64,000 bases of DNA from Pseudomonas sp. SJZ074 (GCF_007828215.1 NZ_VIUE01000016.1:62001-126000); one strand, 5' to 3'. Numbered from the stretch's first letter, positions 8,581-17,917 are shown. The notes: generated from the sequence alone by a model not told the origin. Numbers and translations: made by a program.

Positions 8581-10046
8581 TGTTCGCCCTCCGGATCCCA
8601 GCCACCGCCCAAGGACTTGTAGAGATTGACCACGGTGAGCGTGGCGTCGGTGGTGCTGGCGTTGAGGCGGGTCTGACTGGCAAGCACGTTGAGTTGTGCG
8701 GTCAGCACGCTCAGATAGTCGGCGGCGCCTTGCTGATAGCCGCGCTCGGCTGCATGCAGGGCCTGCTGGTTCTGCTCGAAGGACGTCTGCAGTTCGTCGT
8801 GTTGGCGCTGTTGGGCGGCCCAGGCATCCAGGGCATTGTCCACTTCGTGCCAGGCCCGCAGCACCGTTTTGCGGTACGCAAGGGCGGCGCTTTTCTGCCG
8901 CGATTCATTCAACTCCAGGCGCTGGGTCAGTCGACCGCCCTGGAAAATCGGCAGGTAAACCGTCGGGCCGATGGAGAAGGTGTGTGAATCCCAGCTGCTG
9001 AGGTCGCCGCTGTTGAAGGCTTCCACGCCGAGGCGTCCCTTGAGACCGATCCGTGGATAGAAGTCGGCCTTGGCGACGCCGATGGCAGCGGTCGCGGCAT
9101 GCAGCCGTGCTTCGGCGCGCAGGATGTCGGGGCGCCGGCGGGCCAGTTCGGAAGAAATTCCGACCGGTATGCGGCTGGGCAGCGTCGGCAAGGGCATCGC
9201 CGGGCCCAGTTGGGCGTCGAGCGTGCGAGGTTGCTCGCCCAGCAGCAACGCCAGTGCGTTCATCTGGGCATTGCGGCGCTGGCCCAGTTCCGGCAGCAGG
9301 GCCTTGATCGTCGCCAGTTGCGCGCGAGCGGTCGCGGTTTCGAAGTGGGTGGCGACGCCATTGCGCTCGCGGCTTTGCGCCAGGCCCAGGGTCCGCTCGG
9401 CGACGGAGAGGTTTTGTCGGGCGATGGCCAACTGCGCCTGGGTTCCACGCAGTTGCAGATAGGTTCGGGCCACTTCGGCGGACAACGCGACCCGGGCCGC
9501 TTCGCGGTCATACACGGTGGCTTCCAGGGTCGCCGCGGCGCCTTCACGAGCCCGTCGGGCCCGGCCCCATAGATCGATTTCCCAGCTGGCGTCAAAGCCA
9601 AGCTGCCAGAAATTGGTGGCGTCGGTAGGGGCACCCAAGGCAGCGAACTTGCCGTTTTCGCTGAGGGCCTCGCGGGTGTAGCTGGCGTAGGCACCCACAT
9701 TGGGTTGCAACTGCGATGAGGTGATGCCCAATTGTGCCCGGCTCTGTTCGATGCGCTCGGAAGCCATTTGCAGATCGAGGTTGCCGACCTGGGCCCGTGA
9801 TTGCAGCCGGGCCAGCGTTGCGTCGTTGAACAGCAGCCACCACTGAGATGGAACCGCAGCGCTGGAAACGCGGGGGACACCGGCATGCTCGGGCCGGGGC
9901 GTCAGTTGCACGGTGTCGAGGTCGTGCCCGGGTTTCGTGAAGTCGGGACCGACCATGCAGCCCGCCAGGGAAACGGCTCCCATGCCGATAAGGCCGATAC
10001 TGAATCGTCTCAGGACGCGTTGGGGTGACTCGAAAAACGCCGACAT
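8577..10046 (-). CDS. Outer-membrane efflux lipoprotein (NodT/OprM-type)
   Basis: A 489-residue TolC-fold outer-membrane factor and first gene of the efflux operon. Residues 1-30 end in the lipobox LAGC, so the mature protein is lipidated, followed by MVGPDFTKP, typical of NodT-family factors. Two OEP repeats follow, with the diagnostic NLDLQMASERIEQSRAQLG, DASWEIDLWGRARR and IPVGISSELARRRPDILRAEARLHAATAAIGVAKADFYPRIGL. The C-terminus ends in VVNLYKSLGGGWDP. The gene lies 144 bp downstream of the receiver gene on the same strand, which makes the pump a plausible output or neighbour of that signalling island, though no operator is proved. Confidence 0.94.
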   Translation of the reverse strand: MSAFFESPQRVLRRFSIGLIGMGAVSLAGCMVGPDFTKPGHDLDTVQLTPRPEHAGVPRVSSAAVPSQWWLLFNDATLARLQSRAQVGNLDLQMASERIEQSRAQLGITSSQLQPNVGAYASYTREALSENGKFAALGAPTDATNFWQLGFDASWEIDLWGRARRAREGAAATLEATVYDREAARVALSAEVARTYLQLRGTQAQLAIARQNLSVAERTLGLAQSRERNGVATHFETATARAQLATIKALLPELGQRRNAQMNALALLLGEQPRTLDAQLGPAMPLPTLPSRIPVGISSELARRRPDILRAEARLHAATAAIGVAKADFYPRIGLKGRLGVEAFNSGDLSSWDSHTFSIGPTVYLPIFQGGRLTQRLELNESRQKSAALAYRKTVLRAWHEVDNALDAWAAQQRQHDELQTSFEQNQQALHAAERGYQQGAADYLSVLTAQLNVLASQTRLNASTTDATLTVVNLYKSLGGGWDPEGEQ

Positions 10047-10190
10047 AGCCAGTTACCCGGAAGGTTCACGGGCGAGCCGCCCGCCGTGAGTCCATGCTAT
10101 TGAGGGCTGCTTGCGGACGCACTTCTACATCGGTTCAGAAAAACCATACGTCGGTGGCGACGGATTATACGAAGGTATGAGCAGGGGTGA

Positions 10191-10580
10191 TCAGTGCCGC
10201 TGGCTGAGGGCGGTTTCGATACACTCCAGCAACTGGTCGGCTTCACAGGGTTTTGGCAGGCAGGCAATCAGACCAGGGGTGCCGACGCCCAGTTGCGAGA
10301 CTTTTCCGGGGTAGGCGGTGATGAAAATGGTGGGTATCCTGAAACCCATCGCACCGAGTCGCTCGTGCAGCTCCACGCCACTCATGCCGGGCATCTGGAT
10401 ATCGGACACCAGGCAGTTCGTCCCGGCGGGGCCGGCGTTGTCGAGGAAGTCCAAGGCGCTGCAATAGGTGCGGACGGCATAGCCACTGGAGCGCAACAAG
10501 CTTTTGAGGGCGGCCCGAACGGATTCGTCATCATCGACGACTGCAATGGTTTGCGTGTTGCGTAGCTGGGTGTCTTCCAT
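10191..10580 (-). CDS. Stand-alone response-regulator receiver domain (FixJ-like)
   Basis: A 129-residue single-domain CheY-like receiver. The acidic pocket DDD is at 16-18, the phospho-acceptor is Asp60 in CLVSDIQMPGMSG, followed by the Thr of IFITAY and the Lys of LPKP. There is no output domain, so it probably acts as a phosphorelay intermediate, a phosphate sink or a protein-protein switch. It is divergent from the giant hybrid kinase at 10705, and receivers of this sequence type usually partner hybrid or FixJ-type kinases. It lies directly upstream of, and on the same strand as, the efflux operon, separated by 144 bp, so read-through is possible. Confidence 0.9.
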   Translation of the reverse strand: MEDTQLRNTQTIAVVDDDESVRAALKSLLRSSGYAVRTYCSALDFLDNAGPAGTNCLVSDIQMPGMSGVELHERLGAMGFRIPTIFITAYPGKVSQLGVGTPGLIACLPKPCEADQLLECIETALSQRH

Positions 10581-10704
10581 AAGGGTCGCTCGTGACAGCG
10601 CCTGTCGTGAAATACACGATACGCGGTCTCACAAGGCGCAGAAGTATACCTACGTATGACCGGTTAAGACCAAAGGGTCGTTTCGTTCTGCTCAATGCAA
10701 GCCG

Positions 10705-13700
10705 ATGGAAAACAGCATGCAAATATTATGGGACGATGGTGAGCGTACCTTCTGTCGGCAACTGCGTTCGGGCGCGGAGGGCAAGTATTCTGTACTGGTT
10801 GCCCGACCCGCTGGCGAACAACCTCGCCCCGGCTGCCTGGGCCGCCTTGCTCATGAATTCGGCCTGAAGGACGAGCTGGAGAGCACCTGGGCGGTGCGAC
10901 CGCTGGAGATGTTGCGCGAAGGTGCCCAGATGCATCTGGTGCTTGAGGACCCGGGCGGCGTACCGCTCATGCAACTGCTGATCGCGCCTATGGAAACCGC
11001 CACGTTCCTGCGCCTTGCCGTGGGTATCGCCGTGGCATTGGGCAAGCTGCATCGACAGGGTCTCGTCCATAAGGACATCAAACCCAGCCATATCCTGGTC
11101 AACTGCACCGACGGCCAGGCCCGGCTCACGGGTTTCGGCCTTGCCTCGCGCTTGCCCCGGGAGCGGCAGGCGCCCGAGACCCTGGCCGGCACGCTCGCCT
11201 ACATGGCGCCCGAGCAGACCGGGCGGATGAACCGCTCGATCGATTCGCGCAGCGACCTCTATTCCTTCGGCGTCACCCTTTACCAGATGTTGACCGGCTC
11301 GCTGCCGTTCACCGCGTCCGATCCCATCGAGTGGGTGCACTGCCATATCGCAAGGAAGACCTTGCCGCCCAGCGAGCGGGTCGCCACCGTCCCCGAGATG
11401 CTGTCTCTCATAGTCATGAAGCTGCTCGCCAAGACCGCCGAGGAGCGTTACCAGACGGCTGCCAGTGTCGAGCATGACCTGCGGCGGTGCCTGGCGGACT
11501 GGCAACAACAGGGCCGCATCGCTGCCTTTACCCTGGGCGAACACGGCGCGTCGGATCGGCTGCTGATTCCGGAAAAACTCTATGGCCGTGAGCAAGAGGT
11601 CGACACCCTGGTCGCCGCGTTTTCCCGGATCGTTCAAAGCAGCTCACCGGAGCTGGTGCTGGTCACCGGTTACTCGGGCATCGGCAAGTCTTCGGTGGTC
11701 AATGAGTTGCACAAGGCGCTGGTGCCGCCGCGAGGCCTCTTCGCCAGCGGCAAGTTCGATCAGTACCGGCGCGATATTCCGTATTCGACTCTGGTGCAGG
11801 CATTCCAGAGCCTGGTGCGTACATTGCTGGGCAAGAGTGACGCAGAGCTGGCGACGTGGCGTGATGCCTTGCAGGAAGCGCTGGACGCCAACGCGCGGCT
11901 GATGACCGACCTGATTCCCGAACTCAAACTGATCATCGGCGAGCCGCCGCCGGTCACAAGTCTTGATCCACAACAGGAGCAACGTCGCTTCCTGCTGGTG
12001 TTCCGGCGCTTTATCGGAGTGTTCGCCCGTGAGGACCATCCGCTCGCGTTGTTTCTCGATGATTTGCAATGGCTCGACGCGGCGACCCTCGACCTGTTGG
12101 AGGACCTGCTCATCAGCTCCGATGTGCGACACCTGATGCTCGTCGGCGCCTACCGCAGCAACGAAGTGGATGTCCTGCACCCGCTGACCGCCAAGCTCCA
12201 GGCCATCCGCAGCGCCGGTGGCAAGGTCAGCGAGATCAGCTTGACGCCGCTGGCCAAGTCGCATGTCGAGCAGTTGATCACCGAGGCGCTGCAGGACGAG
12301 TCCTCACGTATCGAGCCCCTGGCGCAGATGGTGCTGGATAAAACCGCCGGCAATCCGTTCTTCGTGATCCAGTTCCTGCAGGCGCTCGCCGAGGAACATC
12401 TGCTGACCTACGACCATGAGGCGCGGCAATGGTGGTGGGACCCGGATCGTATCCACGCCAAGGGCTATACCGACAACATCGTGGACCTGATGGTCGGCAA
12501 ACTGGTGCGCCTGCCGGAGGAAACGCAGCAGGCCCTGCAGCAACTGGCGTGCCTGGGTAACGTGGCTGACCTCAAGACGCTTTCGACTGCCCTGGACATT
12601 CCGCAGGAGCAGCTCAGGACCGTGCTCTGGGAGGCGATTCGCCAGGAGCTGGTGGAGCGATTGGACGGCGCCTATCGGTTCGTTCATGACCGCATCCACG
12701 AAGCGGCCTATTCGCTGATCCCCGAGGATTCACGTGCCGAGGCCCACCTGCGCATCGGACGCCTGCTTGCCGCGCAAACGTGCGAACAGGAACGGGACGA
12801 GGCGATTTTCGAAATAGTCGGCCAACTCAACCGTGGTGCTGCGTTGATCACCGACCTGGGCGAGCGCGAGCAACTGGCGCAATTCAACCTGATCGCCGGG
12901 CAGCGGGCCAAGGCCTCGACGGCCTATGCTTCGGCGCTGAGCTACTTCATTACCGGGATGCAGTTGCTGGATGAGGAGTGCTGGTCCCGTCGCCATGAAC
13001 TGATGTTCGCATTGATGCTGAGTCGGGCCGAGTGCGAGATGCTGACCGGGCAACTGGAAGTGGCGGACGCGTGCCTGACCGCCCTGGCGGATCGCGCCAC
13101 GACGGTGATCGAACGGGCCCGCGTTGCCTGCCTGCTGATGGATGTCTATTTGCTCCTGGACCGCAGTGACGGCGCAGTTGCGGTCTGCCTGGCCTATCTG
13201 CGGCATGTGGGCATCGAATGGTCGGCGCATCCGAACGACGCTCAGGTTCGCGAGGAGTATGAGCGCATCGGCTCGTTGCTCGGCGAGCGGGCTATCGAAG
13301 AGCTTATCGATCTGCCGCTCATGGACGATCCGACGTCCCTCATGACGCTCGACGCGTTGGGCAAACTCTTCGCGCCGGCCTTGCAAAGCGACGGCAATCT
13401 GGCGGATCTGTTGATCTGTAAAGCGGTCAACCTGAGCCTGGAGCGGGGCAACTGCGACGCATCTTGTGTGCTCTATGCCAATTTCTTCCGGGTCGCCGGC
13501 CGGCGCTTCGGTGACTACCAAATGGGGTTCCGGTTCGGCCAGCTCGGTTGTGCCCTTGTCGAGCAACGGGGCCTGACGCGCTTCGAGGCCAGCACCTACC
13601 TGTGCTTCTCGTGTTTTGCCGTGCGCTGGATGAGGCCGGTGGGGGAGTGTCGCGACCTGCTGCGCCGCTCCTTCGCAGCGGCGAACCGGATTGGCGATCT

Positions 13701-16188
13701 GCCCTACGGTGCCTATGCCGGCAACAACCTCGTCGCCGACCTGCTGTTCGCTGGCGAGTCGCTGCATGACGTACAAGGCGAGTCCGAACGGGGCCTGGCG
13801 TATGCAAGAAAGGTGGGATTCGGACTGGTCACCGATTTCATCGTCACGCAACTGACGCTGATCCGAATGCTCCGTGGCGAGACCCCCACCTTCGGTCGCC
13901 TGGACGACGGTGAGTTGAGCGAGTCTGTCAGCGAAGCCCACTTGTCCAGTAACCCGGACCTGGTGTTGGCCGAGTGTCTGTACTGGGTCCGCAAACTACA
14001 GGCGCGCTACCTGGCCGACGATGCCGAGGCCGCCGTCGAGGCGGCGGCCAAGGCCCACCGGCTGCTCTGGGTTTGCCAGGCGTTCTGCGAAGAAGCCGAG
14101 TATCACTTCTATGGTGCGTTGGCCAGGGCCGCCCGCTGCGACAGCGTCTCGCTGGACGAGCAGGCGCAGCACTTGATCGCCATGGCGGTCGACCACCAGT
14201 GGCTCGAGGCCTGGGCCCGGCAATGTCCGGAAAATTTCGCCAGCCGCGCCGCCCTGGTCGGTGCCGAGATCGCCCGGGTCGAGGGGCGGGTGATCGACGC
14301 CGAGCTGCTCTACGAGCAAGCCCTGGACGCCGCCCAGGCCAGCGGCTTTGTCCATGTCGAAGCGCTTGCCAATGAGCTGGCCTCGCGTTTCTATCGGGCG
14401 CGCGGCTTCGGCAAGATCGCCCGCGTCTACTTGCAGGATGCCTGTTACGACTACCTGCGTTGGGGCGCCGATGGCAAGGTGCGACAGCTTGAGGACACGT
14501 TCCCCGCACTCAGGACCGACGAGCCTGCGCCCGGTCCGACCACCACGATGGCGACACCGGTCGAACACCTTGACCTGGCCACGGTGCTCAAGGTCTCCCA
14601 GGCCGTGTCGGGCGAAATCGTCCTGGAAAAACTGGTCGACACAATCATGGGCACCGCGATCGAGCAGGCCGGTGCCGAACGTGGCTTGCTGATTCTGTTG
14701 CAGGACGGCGAACAGCGGATCGCTGCGCAGGTGACTGCCGGCGGCGCCACCACGCAGCTGCGACATGCGCCGGTGAGCGCAGCGTTATTGCCGGAGTCGG
14801 TTCTTTATCATGTTTTGCGCACCCGCGAGAGTGTGGTGCTGGACGATGCCCTGGTCGAAGCGCCGTTCGCCACGGATCCCTATATCCGTCAGCAGCACGT
14901 CCGTTCTGTCCTGTGCCTGCCGCTGACCAACCAGGCCAAGCTCGTCGGCGCGCTTTATCTGGAAAACAACCTGGCGCCCCAGGTCTTCAGTCCTGGCCGG
15001 ATCGCCGTGTTGAAGCTGGTGGCCTCACAGGCCGCGGTTTCCCTGGAGAATGCGCGCCTGTACCGCGAGGTCGCCGAGCGCGAAGCGAAGATCCGCCGCC
15101 TGGTGGATGCCAACATCATCGGCATTCTCGTCTGGCACGCCGATGGACACATCATCGAGGCCAACGATGCGTTCCTGCGCATGTTGGGGTACCAGCGCGA
15201 AGACCTTGCCTGCGGCGGCCTGCGCTGGAGAGACCTGACCGTGCCGGAGTTTCGTGAACTCAGCGACCGCTCTTTGGCGCAGGCGTTGCTGACCGGACAC
15301 GCCCGGCCCTACGAAAAGGAATATTTCCGGAAGGATGGCAGCCGCTTGCCGGTCATTGTCGGCCTGGCCCTGTTCGAAGCGGGTAGCAATGAGGGGGTTG
15401 CCTTCGTACTGGACCTGACCGAACGCAGGCAGGCGGAAGAAAAAATCCGTGAAAGCGAACGCCGCTATCGCGAGGTGCAAACCGAACTGGCCCATGCCAA
15501 CCGTGTGGCGACCATGGGGCAATTGGTGGCTTCCATCGCTCACGAAGTCAATCAGCCGATCGCCGCCGCCATTCTCAACGCCAATGCGGCATTACGCTGG
15601 TTGAACGCCCAGCCACCGGACATCGACGAGGTCCGGCCGGTGCTGGAGCGCCTTATCCTCGACGCCAACCGAGCGGCGGATGTGTTGGGCCGGATTCGTG
15701 GGCATATCCGCAAGGCGCCGCCACAGAAGGGCCCGGTGGACATCAAAGCGGCCATCGAGGAGATGATCGAGTTTACCCGTGGCCAGATCATCAAGAGCGG
15801 CGCCTCGATACAGACACAACTCATGAACGGCTTGCCCTTGATTGAAGGCGACCGCGTAGAGCTGCAGCAGGTGCTGCTCAACCTGATCATGAATGCATTG
15901 GAAGCCATGGGCAGTGTCAGTGCCGGCGAGCGGCGGTTGGTGATCTGCGCGACGCTGGACGAGACGGACTGCGTGCTGGTCAGTGTGAGCGATACGGGCC
16001 CGGGGTTCGCCTCGCAAAGCACCGACCTGGTATTCACCTCGTTTTACACCACCAAGCCCACCGGCCTGGGGTTGGGGTTGTCGATCTGTCGCTCGATCGT
16101 CGAGGCCCATGGCGGTTGCCTGAGGGCGATCGCCAACCCGCCGCGCGGCGCCACCGTTCAATTCACGCTGCCCATCGCGCCCCTTTGA
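10705..16188 (+). CDS. Giant hybrid: Ser/Thr pseudokinase - AAA ATPase - GAF - PAS - sensor histidine kinase
   Basis: An 1827-residue cytoplasmic multidomain sensor. Residues ~20-275 are Ser/Thr-kinase-like. The catalytic Asp is kept (HKDIKPSH, His122-His129), but the metal-binding Asn is His129, DFG is GFG (143-145), and no VAIK lysine is visible, so this is probably a pseudokinase. Residues ~290-620 form an AAA/STAND-type ATPase with Walker A GYSGIGKS (322-329) and Walker B LFLDDLQW (near 449). About 650-1270 is helical and TPR-like. A GAF domain starts near 1295 and a PAS domain near 1461. The dimerisation/phosphotransfer domain has His1613 in IAHEVNQP, and the ATPase domain carries DTGPGF and GLGLGLSICRS. 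It has no membrane segment, so the signal is probably intracellular. The ATG at 10705 fits the domain layout. Confidence 0.93.
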   Translation: MENSMQILWDDGERTFCRQLRSGAEGKYSVLVARPAGEQPRPGCLGRLAHEFGLKDELESTWAVRPLEMLREGAQMHLVLEDPGGVPLMQLLIAPMETATFLRLAVGIAVALGKLHRQGLVHKDIKPSHILVNCTDGQARLTGFGLASRLPRERQAPETLAGTLAYMAPEQTGRMNRSIDSRSDLYSFGVTLYQMLTGSLPFTASDPIEWVHCHIARKTLPPSERVATVPEMLSLIVMKLLAKTAEERYQTAASVEHDLRRCLADWQQQGRIAAFTLGEHGASDRLLIPEKLYGREQEVDTLVAAFSRIVQSSSPELVLVTGYSGIGKSSVVNELHKALVPPRGLFASGKFDQYRRDIPYSTLVQAFQSLVRTLLGKSDAELATWRDALQEALDANARLMTDLIPELKLIIGEPPPVTSLDPQQEQRRFLLVFRRFIGVFAREDHPLALFLDDLQWLDAATLDLLEDLLISSDVRHLMLVGAYRSNEVDVLHPLTAKLQAIRSAGGKVSEISLTPLAKSHVEQLITEALQDESSRIEPLAQMVLDKTAGNPFFVIQFLQALAEEHLLTYDHEARQWWWDPDRIHAKGYTDNIVDLMVGKLVRLPEETQQALQQLACLGNVADLKTLSTALDIPQEQLRTVLWEAIRQELVERLDGAYRFVHDRIHEAAYSLIPEDSRAEAHLRIGRLLAAQTCEQERDEAIFEIVGQLNRGAALITDLGEREQLAQFNLIAGQRAKASTAYASALSYFITGMQLLDEECWSRRHELMFALMLSRAECEMLTGQLEVADACLTALADRATTVIERARVACLLMDVYLLLDRSDGAVAVCLAYLRHVGIEWSAHPNDAQVREEYERIGSLLGERAIEELIDLPLMDDPTSLMTLDALGKLFAPALQSDGNLADLLICKAVNLSLERGNCDASCVLYANFFRVAGRRFGDYQMGFRFGQLGCALVEQRGLTRFEASTYLCFSCFAVRWMRPVGECRDLLRRSFAAANRIGDLPYGAYAGNNLVADLLFAGESLHDVQGESERGLAYARKVGFGLVTDFIVTQLTLIRMLRGETPTFGRLDDGELSESVSEAHLSSNPDLVLAECLYWVRKLQARYLADDAEAAVEAAAKAHRLLWVCQAFCEEAEYHFYGALARAARCDSVSLDEQAQHLIAMAVDHQWLEAWARQCPENFASRAALVGAEIARVEGRVIDAELLYEQALDAAQASGFVHVEALANELASRFYRARGFGKIARVYLQDACYDYLRWGADGKVRQLEDTFPALRTDEPAPGPTTTMATPVEHLDLATVLKVSQAVSGEIVLEKLVDTIMGTAIEQAGAERGLLILLQDGEQRIAAQVTAGGATTQLRHAPVSAALLPESVLYHVLRTRESVVLDDALVEAPFATDPYIRQQHVRSVLCLPLTNQAKLVGALYLENNLAPQVFSPGRIAVLKLVASQAAVSLENARLYREVAEREAKIRRLVDANIIGILVWHADGHIIEANDAFLRMLGYQREDLACGGLRWRDLTVPEFRELSDRSLAQALLTGHARPYEKEYFRKDGSRLPVIVGLALFEAGSNEGVAFVLDLTERRQAEEKIRESERRYREVQTELAHANRVATMGQLVASIAHEVNQPIAAAILNANAALRWLNAQPPDIDEVRPVLERLILDANRAADVLGRIRGHIRKAPPQKGPVDIKAAIEEMIEFTRGQIIKSGASIQTQLMNGLPLIEGDRVELQQVLLNLIMNALEAMGSVSAGERRLVICATLDETDCVLVSVSDTGPGFASQSTDLVFTSFYTTKPTGLGLGLSICRSIVEAHGGCLRAIANPPRGATVQFTLPIAPL

Positions 16189-16217
16189 GGGCGTTGGCTT
16201 AGGCTCTGCATGAAAAG

Positions 16218-16230
16218 CCTAATACTTAGG
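16218..16230. promoter_or_regulatory. Short dyad CCTAATACTTAGG upstream of the LRAT-fold gene
   Basis: A perfect 5-3-5 inverted repeat 105 bp upstream of the GTG start at 16336 and 30 bp after the hybrid-kinase stop. It could be an operator for the FixJ-type regulator encoded nearby. No supporting consensus is known to me. Confidence 0.25.
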
Positions 16231-16335
16231 TTTAAAGGCCATATATCAATCGGTCACCCAAACCAACCCACGTACAAATGAAACGCGATAACTCCCGGCG
16301 ATATATTCCCCATCAAGGACTGCGGAGAATGTGTC

Positions 16336-16944
16336 GTGAACAACTTGACCGCCAGAGCAGCAGAGCAACTGTCATCTCTTCGTTCGATAGCGCTGATTTG
16401 CATGGCGCTCATCACGACGAGCGCTTTCTATCGCTTGAGCATGCCGATAGCCGAGCGTCACGGGTTCGCCGAGCCACGCCACTGTCACTCACGTCCGGCG
16501 CGCCTGGCGGAGGTTTCATTGCGGCCGGTCGATATCGAACAGCCTGCGGGTCACCTGCCGATAGGCGCACACCTGGTCAGCCCGCGTCGGTTCTACCTGC
16601 ATCATGGGATCTATCTGGGCGGAGCAGACGTTGCCCACTATTCGGGATTCAGCGGTTCGCTCCGGCCGGGTCCCATCGAAGTGACGGATCTTGAGCATTT
16701 TGCCAACGGCAAGCCGGTCTGGATGCTTCAGGAACCCTGCAAATATTCCAGCGACGAAGTCGCTGATCGGGCGCGTTCGAGATTGGGTGAAAAGCAATAC
16801 CGGGTCTTCTTCAATAACTGCGAGCATTTCTGCAGCTGGTGCACCAGGGGAGAAAGCTACAGTGCCCAGGTCGACGCCTGTTTCCATCGTCCCCATGCTC
16901 TGTTCGCGTTGATTTGCGCACTGGAACCCCACTGGGTGGCCTAG
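16336..16944 (+). CDS. Membrane-anchored LRAT-domain (NlpC/P60-superfamily) protein
   Basis: A 202-residue protein with one N-terminal hydrophobic segment (about 15-32) and an LRAT-like domain. The catalytic-type residues are visible: His90 in YLHHGIYLGG, His101 in VAHYSG, and Cys162 in NNCEHF, the family nucleophile. LRAT/H-rev107-type domains act as thiol acyltransferases, phospholipases or amidases, and bacterial members are mostly uncharacterised. The GTG start at 16336 is supported by GGAGAA at 16324-16329. It lies between the hybrid kinase and the FixJ regulator on the same strand (147 bp after one, 44 bp before the other), so it may be a regulated effector or sensor accessory of that system. 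The membrane topology and substrate are unknown. Confidence 0.78.
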   Translation: MNNLTARAAEQLSSLRSIALICMALITTSAFYRLSMPIAERHGFAEPRHCHSRPARLAEVSLRPVDIEQPAGHLPIGAHLVSPRRFYLHHGIYLGGADVAHYSGFSGSLRPGPIEVTDLEHFANGKPVWMLQEPCKYSSDEVADRARSRLGEKQYRVFFNNCEHFCSWCTRGESYSAQVDACFHRPHALFALICALEPHWVA

Positions 16945-16988
16945 TGGCCTGTGCTAGAATTTTTTCCGTCCAGCCAAGAGGATCGTGC

Positions 16989-17639
16989 ATGAACGGTAGT
17001 CCCTCGTCCCATGAGCCGGGCAGCAAGGATTCCATGGTGTTCGTGGTGGATGACGATGCCTCCATTCGCGATGCACTGAGCAATCTGCTGCGTTCGGTCG
17101 GGATTCGCGTCGAGACGTTTGCGTCCACTGCGGAGTTTCTCCAGCAACCGAAGACGGATTGTCCCAGTTGCCTGGTCCTCGATGTGCGACTGCAGGGCAG
17201 CAGTGGCCTGGACTTCCAGCGCCGGATGGCGGAGTCGGATTCGACTATTCCCATCATCTTCATCACCGGCCATGGCGACATCGAGATGTCGGTCAAGGCG
17301 ATGAAAGCCGGCGCCGTGGATTTCCTGGCCAAACCCTTCCGCGAACAGGATCTGCTGGACGCGGTGACCGCCGCACTCCAGGCAGACACCAGGCGTCGCG
17401 AAATCCGGCAGCAGTCTGCCGACCTGCATGCCCACTATCAGACACTGACTGCCCGGGAAAAAGAGGTGATGGCTTTTGCGGTCAAGGGTCTGATGAACAA
17501 GCAGATCGCCGGGCAGATGAACCTGAGCGAAATCACCGTGAAGATCCACCGCGCCCACGCGATGAAGAAAATGCACGCCAAATCGTTCGCCGACCTGGTT
17601 CGAATGGCTGAGTCGCTGGGTATCGGGCCGAATCGCTGA
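16989..17639 (+). CDS. FixJ-family response regulator (receiver + LuxR-type HTH)
   Basis: A 216-residue transcription regulator. The receiver domain has DDD at 21-23, phospho-acceptor Asp65 in CLVLDVRLQG, Thr in IIFITGHGD, and Lys in DFLAKPFREQD. An LTAREKEVMAFAVKGLMNKQIAGQMNLSEITVKIHR helix-turn-helix of the NarL/FixJ class follows. The ATG at 16989 is preceded by AAGAGGA, and the longer upstream frame is antisense-like read-through. It is very likely the output regulator for the histidine kinase at 10705, with which it is co-oriented. The separate receiver at 10191 may compete for or relay phosphate. Confidence 0.92.
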   Translation: MNGSPSSHEPGSKDSMVFVVDDDASIRDALSNLLRSVGIRVETFASTAEFLQQPKTDCPSCLVLDVRLQGSSGLDFQRRMAESDSTIPIIFITGHGDIEMSVKAMKAGAVDFLAKPFREQDLLDAVTAALQADTRRREIRQQSADLHAHYQTLTAREKEVMAFAVKGLMNKQIAGQMNLSEITVKIHRAHAMKKMHAKSFADLVRMAESLGIGPNR

Positions 17640-17678
17640 ACCTGTGGGCACCCGGTAATCTGCGTCTGACCACCCAAT

Positions 17679-17773
17679 CCCTGTGGGAGCGAGCCTGCTC
17701 GCGATAGCGGAATGTCTGTCACGAAGATGTTGAACAGGCCGCCGCCATCGCGAGCAGGCTCGCTCCCACAGGG
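17679..17773. repeat. REPIN
   Basis: A forward REP (17679-17710) and an inverted REP (17740-17773) form one REPIN between the FixJ regulator and the hydrolase cluster. It marks the boundary of the signalling island. Confidence 0.88.
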
Positions 17774-17842
17774 TTTGGCGTCATTCGCGGATGACTCTGG
17801 AATCCCATGAAGATAAAAATGAATTATCTGTAAAAAGTTTTA

Positions 17843-17870
17843 TTGACTAAAAAATATTGTCGGGTAATTA
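17843..17870 (+). promoter_or_regulatory. Putative sigma-70 promoter of the hydrolase cluster
   Basis: TTGACT (17843-17848) is followed after 16 bp by TAATTA (17865-17870) in an AT-rich stretch that contrasts with the GC-rich surroundings, 48 bp upstream of the ATG at 17918. Confidence 0.45.
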
Positions 17871-17917
17871 TTTCCCTGCATCTGCTGTCACGCAGAGTCA
17901 TTTCCAGGGGCAACCCG

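Noticed and set aside
12730..13941. A 403-codon open frame on the minus strand inside the giant kinase gene
   Set aside because: Antisense to a continuous multidomain protein; no domain and no start signal.
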